The notes under the pieces are model-generated. The model was not told the DNA's origin. It saw nothing but the letters and a program-made list of their open reading frames with translations, and ran no database searches. A DNA stretch of 64,000 nt from Ostrinia nubilalis (lineage: Eukaryota; Arthropoda; Insecta; Lepidoptera; Crambidae), in the NCBI RefSeq assembly GCF_963855985.1, contig NC_087107.1, positions 5,332,001 to 5,396,000 on the forward strand, in the 5' to 3' direction. The first letter of the stretch is position 1; every line of letters starts with the position of its first letter. Below, piece after piece: positions 35,011 through 48,400 of the stretch. Position numbers and translations under genes: made by a program.

Positions 35011-36247
35011 TTGTGCAATACAAATTGCTAATAATCGTTAAAAATATTTTTATTGCTTTATTTAACCTTCCTTTCGTATAGTAATATATGAGTCAGTGTC
35101 AAGTCTGCGATTTTTAATCTTTGAAATTTTCGTAAAGTGGCTGCCGCCGCGGTGACGCCTTGTAATTGACAAATTAAAATTAAATTAGTGTTTTAAAGTG
35201 CATAAATGTACAACATAATGGTAAAAAGTCATTCCTTGATTTTTAATTAATATGTTTCTGGAGTTATTTGAACAGTATTTTCGTGTATAGGATGGTATAT
35301 TTTCAAAAAACAAAACTGCACCCAAGCGTGTTGTCACAGCAACCGCTGGGCACATACTAATTGAAGATCGGTCCACGGACCTGTTTGCGTGCCAGAAACA
35401 ATCTCGTTGACATGTCTTCTCTAGTACGTAGTACATTATAACTCAATGGTTATAATAATAAACAAAAGAAGTAATTGAGTCAACAATCAACATAAATACT
35501 GAAAGCTTAAAATAAAAAATAAGTTCCCAAAATAAAGGCGACTGTCAATTGTTTTCCAGAATCGATTCAAATTAAACAACAAAAGAACAAACTCTGTATT
35601 TTCCACACAAAAACTAAAACTGGCTGGTAAGAGAATATCAAAGAGAACCATAGAAATAAGAAAAAAATATTTTTTAATCCTCATGTATTTTAGTTTTCAT
35701 TTTTGCTATAGATTCACTTTTGATAAAAGCAATACAGAAGCGTTTTTCACAAGCGCATTGGAATTTTTCAGAAGTCATCATGATACTTTTCCTCAACGAA
35801 AGAAAATCACGTCATCAAACAAAATGGAAACAAATCTGACTCTAGTTATGAGTTCTACATTTAAAAAAATAATAAAAAAAATGTTGAAAGTACATAAACA
35901 TACCTACGTTGCGAAAGACTGCATTGCGTCTTCAAGACGTAACAATACCTGCCATGAAGTTATGACATTTTTACCATTTTGCATGCCTCGAAACGCTCTT
36001 TGTGATTTGTGAGTGAAGTATTTGAATAAATGACATGGGAATCTGATACAAAGCTTTTACAAACTTAGTCTTGTCTTGTTAAGAAATATATCCTCGCAAT
36101 ATGTTGTAATAGAAACCTAAGTACTTGCATTGTGGATTGCTAAATTTTTCGATTCAGTTCACACGGCGTATTCAGGATGCAAGAGACGGTTTTGTAAATA
36201 CTAACAAGACACCTACTATAGGAATTCGGCCCTGAAAATGCACGTCG
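35011..36247. other. AT-rich, no gene recognised
   Basis: A 109-codon frame at 35683-36012 lacks any recognisable domain or start context, so I do not call it. Confidence 0.4.
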
Positions 36248-36585
36248 TCATCTGCGTCGTTCATTTCAGCCAAATGACGTCCACTGCTGGACAAAGGCCT
36301 CCCCCAAGGATTTCGACAGCGACCGGTCCTGCGCTGTCAGTTGGTCTCAAAAAGCCCGTAAAATTGCTAAACTTAAGTGACAGCCACAGGGGTCAGAGCA
36401 CTTAGTTCGTAGATACCGTATATCGCCAGTAGTAAGATAGGTTAGGTTAGGTTTTCAGTTTTATTGATTAGGCGTTATTCGGCATGTATATTGTATACGG
36501 TCCTGTCTGTCCTGGGCGACCAGGCCTCCCACTAGGTGGACCGACGATCTGGTGAATTTCGTGAGTAGTACCTACCTGAAAATGC
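36248..36585. mobile_element. RTE-type LINE fragment with head-to-head inversion
   Basis: 36262-36332 is the 3' end on the minus strand (TTTCAGCCAAATGACGTCCA, GGCCTCCCCCAAGGATTTCG). From about 36333 the sequence switches to internal ORF sequence on the + strand (GCCCGTAAAATTGCTAAACT, then CAGGCCTCCCACTAGGTGGA and CCGACGATCTGGTG). A short GGTTAGGTTAGGTT run lies inside. Confidence 0.75.
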
Positions 36586-37794
36586 GCGATTTTTGCATAA
36601 TTACCTATAAATTATCTTAAAATCTATGGAAGCTCATTAAAAAAACTGCTTACTTTGATATTATGTTTTAAAAATGCATCAAACTCGAAATAAATCATAA
36701 TTAAAACCACTCACGCGTGAAAAAGTACTTTCACGGTCAATTGGCGACTGTATGCGCCCACGCATCTCTTTGTCATTACGTAGACACAACAAATTAGAGT
36801 CAGTGCCTACTTTGTTCATTTGGTACTATTATAGTACCATGTGATGTAGACTGCTGTTTTTCTCAGCACTAAGTAGCTGCATTTGAGACGTGTTTAACTG
36901 CCTGAAAAGGACCTGAAATGGAGGATGGATGGAGGATGAATGGAGGATATGAAATGGGATATTAACTTATGAAATTAAATTAAATTACCGGATGAAAAAA
37001 ATAACAACTTGTTAATACTCCCACGAAAACGAATTAATTGAAATTGTCGGAGAGTTTGAAGGAAAGTCAATTTTCACATAGGTAATACAAAAAATAACTT
37101 AACGTTTGACTTTTCCATCTTGAAATTACACTTTAGATTTTTCAATTTACTGAAATGATGATTATGTTTTCTTGATTTGATACACCGTACACCAATATTA
37201 TATGATGACAAATCAAGCGGTAAGTACAACCTTTCCATGAATCCGAATCCATTCCAATCTTCCCATCCAATAATCACAATGGCAAATTTAGGCATTTCAT
37301 TTGCAGATTCAAAATGCGTGTAATGTGGTGCGCCGTATCATTTGTCAGGCCATTAAGTCCCAACAATGGGACGCCCACAAAAGCCTCTAATCCGCCGACA
37401 CTGGCCCAATGGTGACTCTTTGTCGACTTTCCCGATGGGTGACCACCGACCACCGTGCGACTGGCTTTCAGCATTGTTCAGCTTTATTGACATGCCCGCA
37501 CATCGTTAGGTTTCATTGCTTCTTTATTCGAGGATAACGTGGGAAAGTTGGTTTTTACAAGCATTGATTTTCCTGAAATATTTTATTGCGCAGTTCTTGG
37601 GAATGCAGATTACAGATAATTGGGAAATGAAGGCATGATTTTAGGACTACCAAGGGTTTTAGGACTATTAACCCTTTTTATTTTTTTATTGATGACTAAC
37701 AAACAGAAGCAGTAGGTAGTAATTGTCTTCATCTACAACTGTCATATGCTAGAACATTTTTATCCAAGAAAAATTGAAGAGTTCCCAGACATTT
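36586..37794. other. no feature supported
   Basis: A GC-richer segment at 37326-37470 (GGGACGCCCACAAAAGCCTC) may be a worn repeat. No gene. Confidence 0.35.
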
Positions 37795-37895
37795 TTCTAA
37801 GGGATCATAATGAAATGAAATAGTTTGTTCAGTACATAGGCCCTTTCCAGGACATTTATACACGTCCCAAATGATAATGACACGGCATTTAAAGT
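37795..37895 (-). mobile_element. 3' end of the 41180-type LINE family
   Basis: The minus strand carries TTTGGGACGTGTATAAATGT, CCTGGAAAGGGCCTATGTAC and TGAACAAACTATTTCATTTC, matching 41245-41325. Confidence 0.55.
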
Positions 37896-38529
37896 AAGTT
37901 TTCAATTGAGTTTTTAATCTTACTATAGCTCTGTTTACGGCTTCTTTTTCAAAAACGTGAGTGAAACAAACTTTCATCCCCTATTTCATAACCTTTAATT
38001 TTTTTGTAACTAAATTAACCTTTAATCTTCCTCCTAGGTCACATTTGTCTAATGCTAAACCTAAACTTATACAAAATTGGTTTGACGCTTATGCCTGAAA
38101 AAAATACTGAAAACCTGACAACAAACAAAGAGACAGAGTAACTTTTTTTTACATGCACATAATATAGTTTTGTCTACAATAAACGAAGTAGTTAGATGCC
38201 GTCACAGACTAGCTTAATCTTTCAATATCTAGGTTAAGGGTCACACAGACCACATGAGCATTATGGCTGAATGAGACACGTCCTACACTGAGAATTTATG
38301 CCAGGTGAAGATTGGGCAACGTTGTGTGCTCACACAAGTACACGTACAATAACCACTTAAAACAGAATTCAAGTTCTTGTGACGGTTTAGTAAGAACCAT
38401 AGTCGAGTGGTTACACTAGGTACACATTTAAACTATAGATTTGCTTTCGCGAATGACAAATTGATGTTTACTTTGTTAACAATAAGGTCGTATTCCAAGA
38501 CATCTTGCTGATTGGATCTATGAAACAAG

Positions 38530-38538
38530 TATAAATAG
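38530..38538 (+). promoter_or_regulatory. candidate TATA box (TATAAATAG)
   Basis: A good TATA match sits about 860 bp upstream of the takeout-like start codon, followed by a GC-richer stretch. It could serve an upstream non-coding exon or be chance. No initiator is clear, and no transcript start can be shown from sequence alone. Confidence 0.2.
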
Positions 38539-38896
38539 ACCACGGGGGATCCAGAGGATTATGTGAAACTCCCAACTTCGTCTATCAATAGCTGAAAACC
38601 ACGCGTTGTTCTCTGGTACAACCACAGGTACAACCAAGTGTGTTGGCCCCATTATTCTGAGGGTCTATTAGTGACCCCAAGGCATTTGTTCCCAGTCTCT
38701 ATTCTCTTCCATAGTAGTGACTTTAGGAAAGGTCAATTCTCTTCTAACCAAAAGCACCAAAAGGAGAGATTTTGCCGCTTAGGGTTCCACCTCAGCGACG
38801 CTACTATAGACATACCATGAGGGAAAAGCCTTCAGTGTAGGTGTCAGCCTCTTACTTCCCTGTTTACTGCGACATATTTGTTGAGCACTGGCTGAC

Positions 38897-38938
38897 TGAC
38901 GTCAGATATTGATGATTGATGGCTCATGCATGCATGAG
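38897..38938. promoter_or_regulatory. CRE-type site and 16-bp perfect palindrome upstream of the takeout-like gene
   Basis: TGACGTCA (38897-38904), a CREB/ATF-type palindrome, is followed by the perfect 16-bp palindrome CTCATGCATGCATGAG (38923-38938), 460-500 bp before the start codon. Both are dyad-symmetric protein-binding-like sites. A regulatory role is inference from position only. Confidence 0.25.
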
Positions 38939-39396
38939 TAGACTATGCTAGGACTGATCATATCTGACGCTAAAGTCGTCACATAGCAGACTATAGAACT
39001 GTGGCAGAACATAGAAACTGTCCAAGTCTACACGAAAACCTTAATTTATTTCTTTTCGCCAACATTTAGCGCCTGATAATTGTAACTTTGATCAATTAAC
39101 TCCATTTCTCAGATAAGCCTCAAAAATCGACTGCATTGCGAAAACCACGGAACACCTACACTATAGTATCTAATGTAAACAAACACACGTTCTGCAACAC
39201 ACCTCGTGCTTGCGCCGCAACGTTGCCCAACACTCGTGGAATCGACGCTTAAATCCTTGAGGCATAATGACCGTTCGAAATTAAACGCTCTAACGTTAGC
39301 CGCCGCCATTCGAGAAACCGGCATTGCATAGTGCGCCCGACAGTGTGAAATACGAATTTTTAAGTGAAATAAACATAATAAATACATTGTAACAAA

Positions 39397-39469
39397 ATGG
39401 ACAGCTACCCTCTCAGGCTGTTCGTCATCTCGCTGATGTTTCACTGCAGCTTCCAACTGCTGCCTTTGC
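39397..39469 (+). CDS. takeout-like gene, exon 1 (signal peptide)
   Basis: The ATG at 39397 follows the AT-rich leader and has the context acaaaATGG. The exon encodes 24 residues plus one base, including the hydrophobic stretch RLFVISLMFHCSFQLLPL typical of a signal peptide. It ends at a strong donor (C|GTAAGT at 39470), phase 1. Reading past the donor does not continue the protein, so the splice is required. Confidence 0.85.
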
Positions 39470-42400
39470 GTAAGTACCCTCAATTTTTAGACTAACGGTT
39501 TTAGTTTAGTTTTGATTGTAGCGTTAGTGATGGTTAATAATATTTAATTCAAAATATATTAGAAAATTCTAGAATTAAATATAAATTGATAAACTAAAAA
39601 GATATTTAGGGAATGTTTTTGGCCTAGTGATCCCGAGTAGAACAAAGACAATGCAATCAAAGTCAAGTCACCGGCACTTTTTTAACTCTGTGATTTCCAT
39701 TTATCTTTTGGAAAAAACGTTTCAACTATGAGATCAAATTAAAATATTACCTACCTAAGTTTATTATTTACCTTTAGAATATTATTATAATTAATTACAT
39801 TAATTAATATTCCATCGTCATTAGAAAGATCTACCACAAACTAATAGCTTGATATTATTACCTAATTAGGGCAATCAATAATCATGATCTATATTCAATT
39901 AGTACTAATAACTTGAGTAATAATATCAGATGACAAAATCAAATAAGATCGTATCGAGGCTCAGGTAATCAGGTTGCAAACCTGATATTAGGTTGTCGGC
40001 CTATTGCGGTCAACAGTAATATCTGTCATTGCTGCAATAGGTACAGTCAGCGTCAAATAGTCGTGACACCCAGTGGCCAAAAAGTTGACAACACAACCTA
40101 TTCGAATTGTAACAAAGACGTGTTGCGAACTTTTTGCCTATTTTGGTTGTAAGAACTATTTGACACTGACTCTACAGTGCACATGCGACAAAAAGCTACA
40201 CTGTGTGGCACCTTACGAGTATGTGATCGTAGTAATAGGTGCGAATTTGCAACGAAAATGCATAGTTGAATATGCTGTCGACTGTACTGGTATTAGGAAT
40301 GCAGCAGGCTAATGATCTTATTAATATTATGTAATTAAATAATAGATTTTAAAATGATACAATAATAACCTCAACGGCTGGTATGGCAATTCACGTTTCC
40401 GACTGAGTTCAATTCCCGGTGGGGGTAAAAGACACCTCATGAGGAATTATAATTAAGTCTGTACTCTATATCTATGGCTCCTCAACCGTATGGCCAGCGT
40501 GGGAAGTGTAGGCCAAATGGCCAAATCCTCCATCCATCATAATCATCATCATCATCATTTCAGCCACAGCACGTCCGCTGCTGAACATAGCCCTCCCTCA
40601 ACGATTTCTATATTTCATAATCCTCCATTACCTCTGGTAATTATTAGAGCGTCATGCTCCTGGGTGCGACTAAAACCTGATGATGTCAATCCGTTGTCTA
40701 TGGTACAAGTTCTCTACTCTTGGGCTAACAGGATTAATTAATTGCCCAAGACCTTCTCTAAAGTCTTGCAAATCTTTATGGATTGCAAATCACCCATACT
40801 TTTGGATTACTGTCAATAAACTTTGCTAAAAAGCTTCGTAGCGTTGAGTAATAACACTTTAGCGCCATTTAGAGATTGCTTCTAAACAAATTGCTCAATG
40901 CTATTGCACACTAGCTAACTGTATTTGTATGAGCATAAAAATGCTAATAATTAATACTGAATACTTCTCGTCAGTCTTCGCACAATTTACTAACAACTTA
41001 CTTGAGCTGATGTACTTACATTACAGCTGATTACCTACTTACAAATTGTTATAAATAATGTGCATATAAAGCCGAATTGAGCCACTTTTGGACGCTCATA
41101 AAGTCTGACAGCCTGACGAATTCGTTCCCATATTCCTCATTTCCTTTAAGTAAGCTCTAAATAAATATAAAAAAGAGGCTGACAAAGGTGACTGAGTTTC
41201 TTCCGCGACTTCTTCTCAGCACCAGCCCATATGTTGTCCCGAAGTGGTGGTAGGGCAAGCTATATTTGGGACGTGTATAAGTGCCCTGGAAAGGGCCTAT
41301 GTACTGAATAAACTATTTCATGTCATTTCATACTCGTCTTTTTCTTATTGTTCTTTCCCTTCTTCTTCTTAATTAATGGCCATAAAATCTCTGAAGTTTA
41401 TTTGTGCCAATCATAACTTATGCATATTACGTATTGGTCTTATAAAGTGCCATTTTATTCTTCCAGCCGACTTCATCCACCCCTGCTACGAGCTCACCGA
41501 CGAATGCTTCACCAAGGCCACCATGGACGCCATCCCAGGCGTGGTGAAGGGCATCCCAGAAGCCGGCATCCCCACCCTGGACCCTCTCTTCATAGACAAG
41601 AACATCAGCATCGAACTGCCTGGAAATTTGAAGATGCAGTTCCATAATGCTAAGCTGGTGGGGCTGAGTACCTGCGTGCCGGATAAGGTGTCGTGAGTAT
41701 CTAGTTTTTCTTCATAACAGGAATGATTTCATTTACAACCATAGTGATTTACGTGGCTTTACGTTACGGTATGTAGCCAAAAACATGGCTTCAATAAACT
41801 ATTTACACCATTGTTATTATTTCTTACTGAAGACATACTCGTATGTGAAATTTTCCGTTCCCTTTCATGAAAACTTACAGCCTCTAGTTCATATCCTTTA
41901 AGATTCATTATTGCACAATGGTTCTTCTTTTACGTTCCACCTATTTTTGTAACTGGAGTCGTACAATAAAAATCATACGCAAAGTAATCACGTCCTCACT
42001 TCCCTTAAGAAAAAAGTCGTGATATACAAAGTTACGAGTATGTGTCTGACCATGACATTCTAAAGTGTTCTGGTTGAACCATTTCACTCAAAAGTCAAAA
42101 CATAAAAACTTCTGATTTTGGTCAAAATTGCACTACAATACAAGCAATGTCACCGAGCTTAAAATTGCACATGAATGTAAATTATCGCAAGCAATTAAAC
42201 ACATGACGGTAGTTTGAGAAATATTGACAAGGTCAGAAGATTAAGGTTTTACATCCTTGTCCAGGACAATTACTATCCTGAATTTATTAGTAGTTACTTC
42301 CTTTTGATATATTCAACGTAATTTTTATTACCTTTTCTGTTCGTACTGTTTATAATCAGGTCGTACATCTGATTTCTCATCTTTTCTCTTTTAAATTTTC

Positions 42401-45400
42401 CTTTTCGAGGATTAACGATTCAATACCGTCTTTCTCGAAGGCTTTCTCATACTATTAAGTGGTAGCTAAGTAAAAAAAAAGGAGTTTGCAACAAAGACAA
42501 GATAAAAGATAAAAAAACACTCTACAACCCAAGTTTACATTGTAGTAGCTTGACCTAATTACACCTACTTGAAGACAGAATACATTCATTGATTTCTACA
42601 TCAATCACCATCAATCAATCAATTGGATGTAATTTTTCTTGTATCCACTGATATTCTCAGTCATTAAAATTTAATGACCTGTAATTTTCCAACTGATCAA
42701 AATAACTACTTCAATCCAATAGCATACCTACTCCGTGCCTGATTGAAATTACTACTTTAAGCCTTTATAGGGCTCTGGTGAATATAATACCACCATAATT
42801 TGAACCTTAAGTCACTTATCATAAGGTTAATCAAATACCTAAACTACTAACTACTCGCTTTCGGTCATGGCCGCGCAATCAGTAGAGACCTAAGCTGTTC
42901 TCCTGCGCATACTGATAGCTGCACGCGATTCTAATCACTATGACACCTTTATGAATATGCAGAAGGACGATGTGTTATGAAATCGTTTATAATAAACTTA
43001 TCTGAAGATCTAGGACAGGACAAATACCGCCTGTTTTTTGCAGTTTGAAAATGTCGGACAATTATTTTCTTGACTTGACTTGAAAGAACATCATGAAATA
43101 ACTTGGAAAGATTTAAAGATTGGCCTGTTGGTACTGGCCTGCATCCAGTGCCTTCCTGCAATCTTAAAAAGATTCTACGATTTAAAAGTTAATTTATCCT
43201 TTTTTTTAGCTACGTAACCAAACCTCCTATTTACTTGACTTTTCAAATAAGGTATAGGTACCTACTAATTTGTATGTCTTATTTTGTGAATATAGGAAAG
43301 AAATCATACATGGTATCCATAATGATTACCTACATTGTAACTCTGAAGTAAGTAGGACCTATGATCATTGTTTATTTTCTTTGTGTGCAATTTGCAACTA
43401 GTATTGACATCACTTATAATGGGAGTTGCAAGACTTCTCACCTCTTCATTAGTATCATTTCCTCACCCATTAGTATTGTGTATAAGCCTTTGTGTAATCT
43501 CTATGATTACATCTGCATTCTAGTCTGCTTCCTTTAACTTAGATAACAATGTTTTAAAATTATTCATTATCAAGCGTTTAAAAAACCTACTTATTTTTAT
43601 TGAAGGGCTCGCCGAACTAAATTTAACGAAAGCCCCTGCATCGTACTCGGAAAAGTAAGCAGACTTACATTCCTTAAATCGCGTAAAGTGACGACAATTA
43701 ATCGAACATCGAGCCTCCACAACCCGTCTGGCAAAGTAGAAAAATCCCTGCATCACTCTTAATTTAAGAGCGCTTTCACATTAGGGCGTTAGTAACGCGA
43801 CAACAGCGCGGCAGTGGCGTTTTTATAATGTGAATATATGCACATAGTATGAAATTTTAGGCAGCGTGTCTGTCGCGCGTTTGTCGCGCTGCTAAATCAC
43901 CTTAATGTGAAATCGCTCTAAGACTCAAAAGGTTCTCTACCCCTATCGCAGGTCCCGCCGCGAGGCGCGCACTTTCATCTTCGACATGCACTGCAACTTC
44001 ACCATCCGAGGGTTGTACAGCTTGCGCGGGCGCCTGCTGCTCTTCAACCTTGACACCGAAGGATCGGCCAAGATCAAAATCTGTGAGTTTCTTTTGGTTT
44101 TTCATATTTTGTACCTTTACCTTGTAGATTGTTTTTAAATGCAACTACCTAATTAGGACGTCGCGTCGCACATTTATCAACCCGGAAAGGGCTCGTAACC
44201 GTATCAACTCGAGGCGGTCAGTATTCTTTGTATGAAACTCCATATTGCAACGCACACTTATTCGCACCGTAACGTAAACGCCTCGCTTCGCCAAAGGAGA
44301 TGACAGCTCGCGAAAGGCGATACGGTGTTGATCCCTTTCCGAGTTGATAAGTCTACTATGAGCTTAATGATACCAAATCAAATTAGTTAAATTCAGATAA
44401 GACAAATAATAATGTAATAAATATAAGGACATTTTAAAATCGTCGTTTTTAGGAGTTAGTTCAAAGACCTATTTGCACAGTGTCCGGTAATAATAATTTC
44501 GTGTAGATTATAAATTATTTACCATAACTATTTTATAGGAAAAACTTTATCCAAACTCACACGCCAAAAAGGCACGCAAGCCATACCTACGCATGGCGTC
44601 ATTTGTTGTAGGTACCGTAACTTTAAAATCAAAACAATATTTTGAATTACAAATTAACTGGGTAGGTAAAAAGTTAAAAATAAACATTTTCTTGTTATTT
44701 TCTCTTTCGAATAAATAACACGAAAACAACTTCAATGTTTGTATGAAAAGTGATTTAATGTACCTACTCAAAAACAAAAACAATACACTTATTTGCTAAA
44801 TAGTGTAGGTAATAGGTATGTTATTACGAGTTTAGTAGGTAATAAGTATAGTAGGTAGTTATGTCCTCCAACATGCCATCACGCATTATCCAAGTACCTA
44901 AATAAGCATTAAGATAACGAAATAAGCATATTAAGCATTTATCATTGATATCATATTACAATAACAACCTAAACTGCTGATGCTGAGTCGGGATAATTGA
45001 AATCAACATCCTGCAGTTCCCGGTAGACGCCTCACGCCACCGGACCGATAATCAGCCCTATATAAGGAGCCCGTGATGATGGTATACACACATTAGATTT
45101 TATGCTTCCCACTTCGAAGCACCTTAGGTTAGTTAGGCTAGTACCGTTCAATCGCTGAACACTTAGTTGTAATTTTGTACTTTATATTTTCATTAAAATC
45201 ATTGAAAGTTTAAAGTTGTAGTTTTTTTTATAAAGTCTGCTCGCCGCACAAACTTGACTGGCGCAGCCGGTAGGATCTCGCGTCGCGATAATCAAAGTAT
45301 AACGATTATATCGGTCTTGAGCAATCGCGGTTAGGCTATCAAGTCTACAACGGCGGGATCCACGAACCAAACAAATAAGTCAAGCGGCACCAGCACCAGC

Positions 45401-48400
45401 AGCAGCACCAGCAGCAGCAGCAGCACCAGCAGCAGCAGCGGCACACCGAGAAGATATGGGGGTGAGCGGCAAGTGAGTAAACCTTTTCGCTACCGTTCTT
45501 GTACCATTCTTCCCAAATTTTTGTAACGTTCTTTATCCCAAATCATAATAAACGTTACTGCTCGTAGTTCCTTCCACTTTAAGGATTACGCCAGCGCTTA
45601 GTAATAGGAAAGAAATATTTTGAAATTGTTTATTTTATCAGAAAATTGTTAATTAATTAAAATGGAACATATAAATGTTATACCCAGTGAAATGTTAAAT
45701 TTAATACCGACGTTTGAAGGCGACGGTCAAACATTGAATTTATTCCTAAGGAAATGTAAATATGTTATAAATATATATAGAGGCCCTGATGAAAATGTAA
45801 CACAAAACAGTTATGTATTTCATGCGATAACTAGTAGATTAGTAGGACGCGCAGCAGCATTGTTAAGCGAGCGCGAAGATATTAATACATGGATAGCATT
45901 AAAACAAGTGTTAACCCAGCATTTTGGAGACCCCAGATCGGAAGCTTGCATAGCGATCGAACTAGAACAAATTAAAATCAAACATGGAGAGTCGTATAGC
46001 GAGTTATGTCATCGTATTCAGAATGTTAAGAGCACGCTGATGTCCAAAGTCAACATGATTGAGGACGAAGGCATTAAAGCAGCTAAAGTAATTATATACG
46101 ATAATACCGCGTTAAATGTCTTTCTATTCAATCTAACTGAAGACATGATTAGAGTGATTAGACTTAGAGGTTGTACCACCTTAGAGCAAGCCCTAAGCAT
46201 TGTGTCTGAGGAGGAAAACTTCCAATTTCAGTACAATATGAAAAATAAGAACAAAGGAGTCACACCTACTCCTAGTAAACCCAGTTTTACCCAATCTCAA
46301 CCGGCATTTAAACCGAATTTCGTATCGCCAACTCAAGCATTTAAGTTTGGCATACCTTTCAATAATAATAATCCATTCAAACAAAACTTCACACCTTTCA
46401 ATAGGTTTAACCCAAATGGACAAAACTTCAGATATAATATGCCACAGAATCCTAATAATATGTCCAATCAACCCAAGTTTGTTTTCTCAAACCAGAATCC
46501 ACAAAATTTCAGATTCCAGCCTAATCAAAATCCTAGACCTATTTATAGAATGCCTAGCAATAATAACAATCACTACAGACCTAATCCATATTCGGTTCCA
46601 ATGAATCGATTCAATCAATTCCCACAACAAAACAACCAATTTAAATTCGGATTAAGCAACCCACCTTTGGCGCAGCGTCCCTCATACAAGTTGGACACTG
46701 ATGTTTCAATGCGTTCAGCAGCTCCAATCCATCATAACTTAATAAATAACCCTGAAACCCCGGAAACACTCTTTTACGAGCCCGAGCCCGAGAGTCCCGA
46801 GGACCAGTACTATTATTACTACGACGATCAGTACGAGGACGTACCTCAGTATGAATCAGAGCAAATAGTAGAACCGGAAACTCATAATGACGAAAATTTT
46901 CAAATAGAAGCCTCACCGGATATAAATCGGAAGTGATAAATCTAAATTATTATGACGGAATGTTAAGATTGCCACACGTGTTAATACCCGAAATTAAAGC
47001 AAAGTTTATGATAGATACGGGAAGTACACGATCGTTCATAAGCCCGAAAAAGGCTAACGAGTATTTCAACGCCTATAAATATGTAGAGCCATTTGAAGTC
47101 ATTAGCACGCACGCGCGTAGTAGCCATAATGAAGTAATCCATATTCCATTATTAAAATCATTTGCAACCACAGGAAGTCATAAGTTTTACGTGTATAACG
47201 TAGACAATCGTTTCGATGGCTTGATAGGTAGCGACTTGTTAAAACAGTTGGGCGCTACCATAGACATGGATAAACAAATATTAAAAACTCATAACGCACA
47301 GTTGCGAATAATATATAGCCCACCATATGAAGTAAGTATAGCACCGCGATCCGAGTCACGTGTTAAAATCCCCACCACTGTGTCAGAGGGTGACGCAATA
47401 ATTAATTATACTAACTTCGGACAAGGCGTCCGTATGCCCAGTGCTCTCGTGAGCTGTCAACGAGGTTACGCGTATACCGTGATCCAAAATAGTTCGGATA
47501 ACTATATAACGATAACTATATCTAAACCATTCGCAGTAGAACCGTACAGTGTCAGTGAAATACCAGTTAATAATATCAGTGACGCACCGCAAGGTTATGA
47601 GATCGACGAAGTGTTACAGCAGAATCTGGAAAAACTCAGGTTAGAACATATGAATGATGAGGAAAGAAAGGTTATTAGGAATCTTTGCTATGAATACCGT
47701 GATATCTTTTATTGTGAAAAAATACCTTTGAGCTTTTCGAACAATGTAAAACACCAAATCCGTACAAAAAATGAGGATCCTATTTACGTAAGACCATATA
47801 GGTTACCTCAAGTCCAGACAGACGAAATTAACAAACAAGTGGAAAAACTTTTATTAGATAATGTAATTCAGGAATCACATTCCCCGTGGAATGCCCCAGT
47901 GCATCTAGTTCCAAAAAAAATGGATGCATCAGGTGAAAGAAAATTTAGGATGGTCATTGATTACAGACGTTTAAATGAAATCACAACCGACGATAAATAC
48001 CCATTACCCAATATCGCGGATCTTTTTGATAAACTAGGAAAATCAATTTACTTTACCACCTTGGATTTAGCAAGTGGGTACCATCAAATCGAGATAGATA
48101 AGGTTGACAGACAGAAAACAGCATTCAGCACCCAAGCGGGTCACTACGAATTTCTGCGCATGCCGTTCGGTTTAAAAACCGCGCCGGCGACGTTCCAACG
48201 CGCAATGGATAACGTACTGCGTGGGTTACAAGGAATGCACTGTTTAGTCTACCTTGATGACATCATAGTTTACAGTAATAGCTTACAGGAACACATTCAG
48301 AGCTTAAGAAAGATATTTGATCGCTTAAGAGAAACCAACCTTAAAATCCAATTAGATAAATCTGAATTTTTACGCAAGGAAGTCTTGTACTTAGGACACA

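Noticed and set aside
35683..36012. 109-codon open frame as a gene
   Set aside because: AT-rich composition, no domain, no splice or promoter context and no homologous copy in the window.
36437..36452. TTAGG telomere-type repeat
   Set aside because: Only two to three units, inside a rearranged RTE fragment. Similar AGGTAGGT runs at 14150-14212 are not true TTAGG arrays.
37274..37474. Minus-strand frame with Gly/Leu-rich peptide
   Set aside because: The segment looks slightly GC-enriched, but no homologue, splice context or second copy supports it as an exon.
46933..46935. GTG as the start codon of pol
   Set aside because: The frame is already open upstream to 46891 and overlaps gag in the -1 phase with a slippery heptamer. 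Errantivirus pol is made by frameshift, so a GTG start is not needed.
45662..46936. CRISPR-like or satellite interpretation of the Asn/Gln-rich gag repeats
   Set aside because: Repeats are at the amino-acid level in a low-complexity Gag tail and are irregular in spacing.
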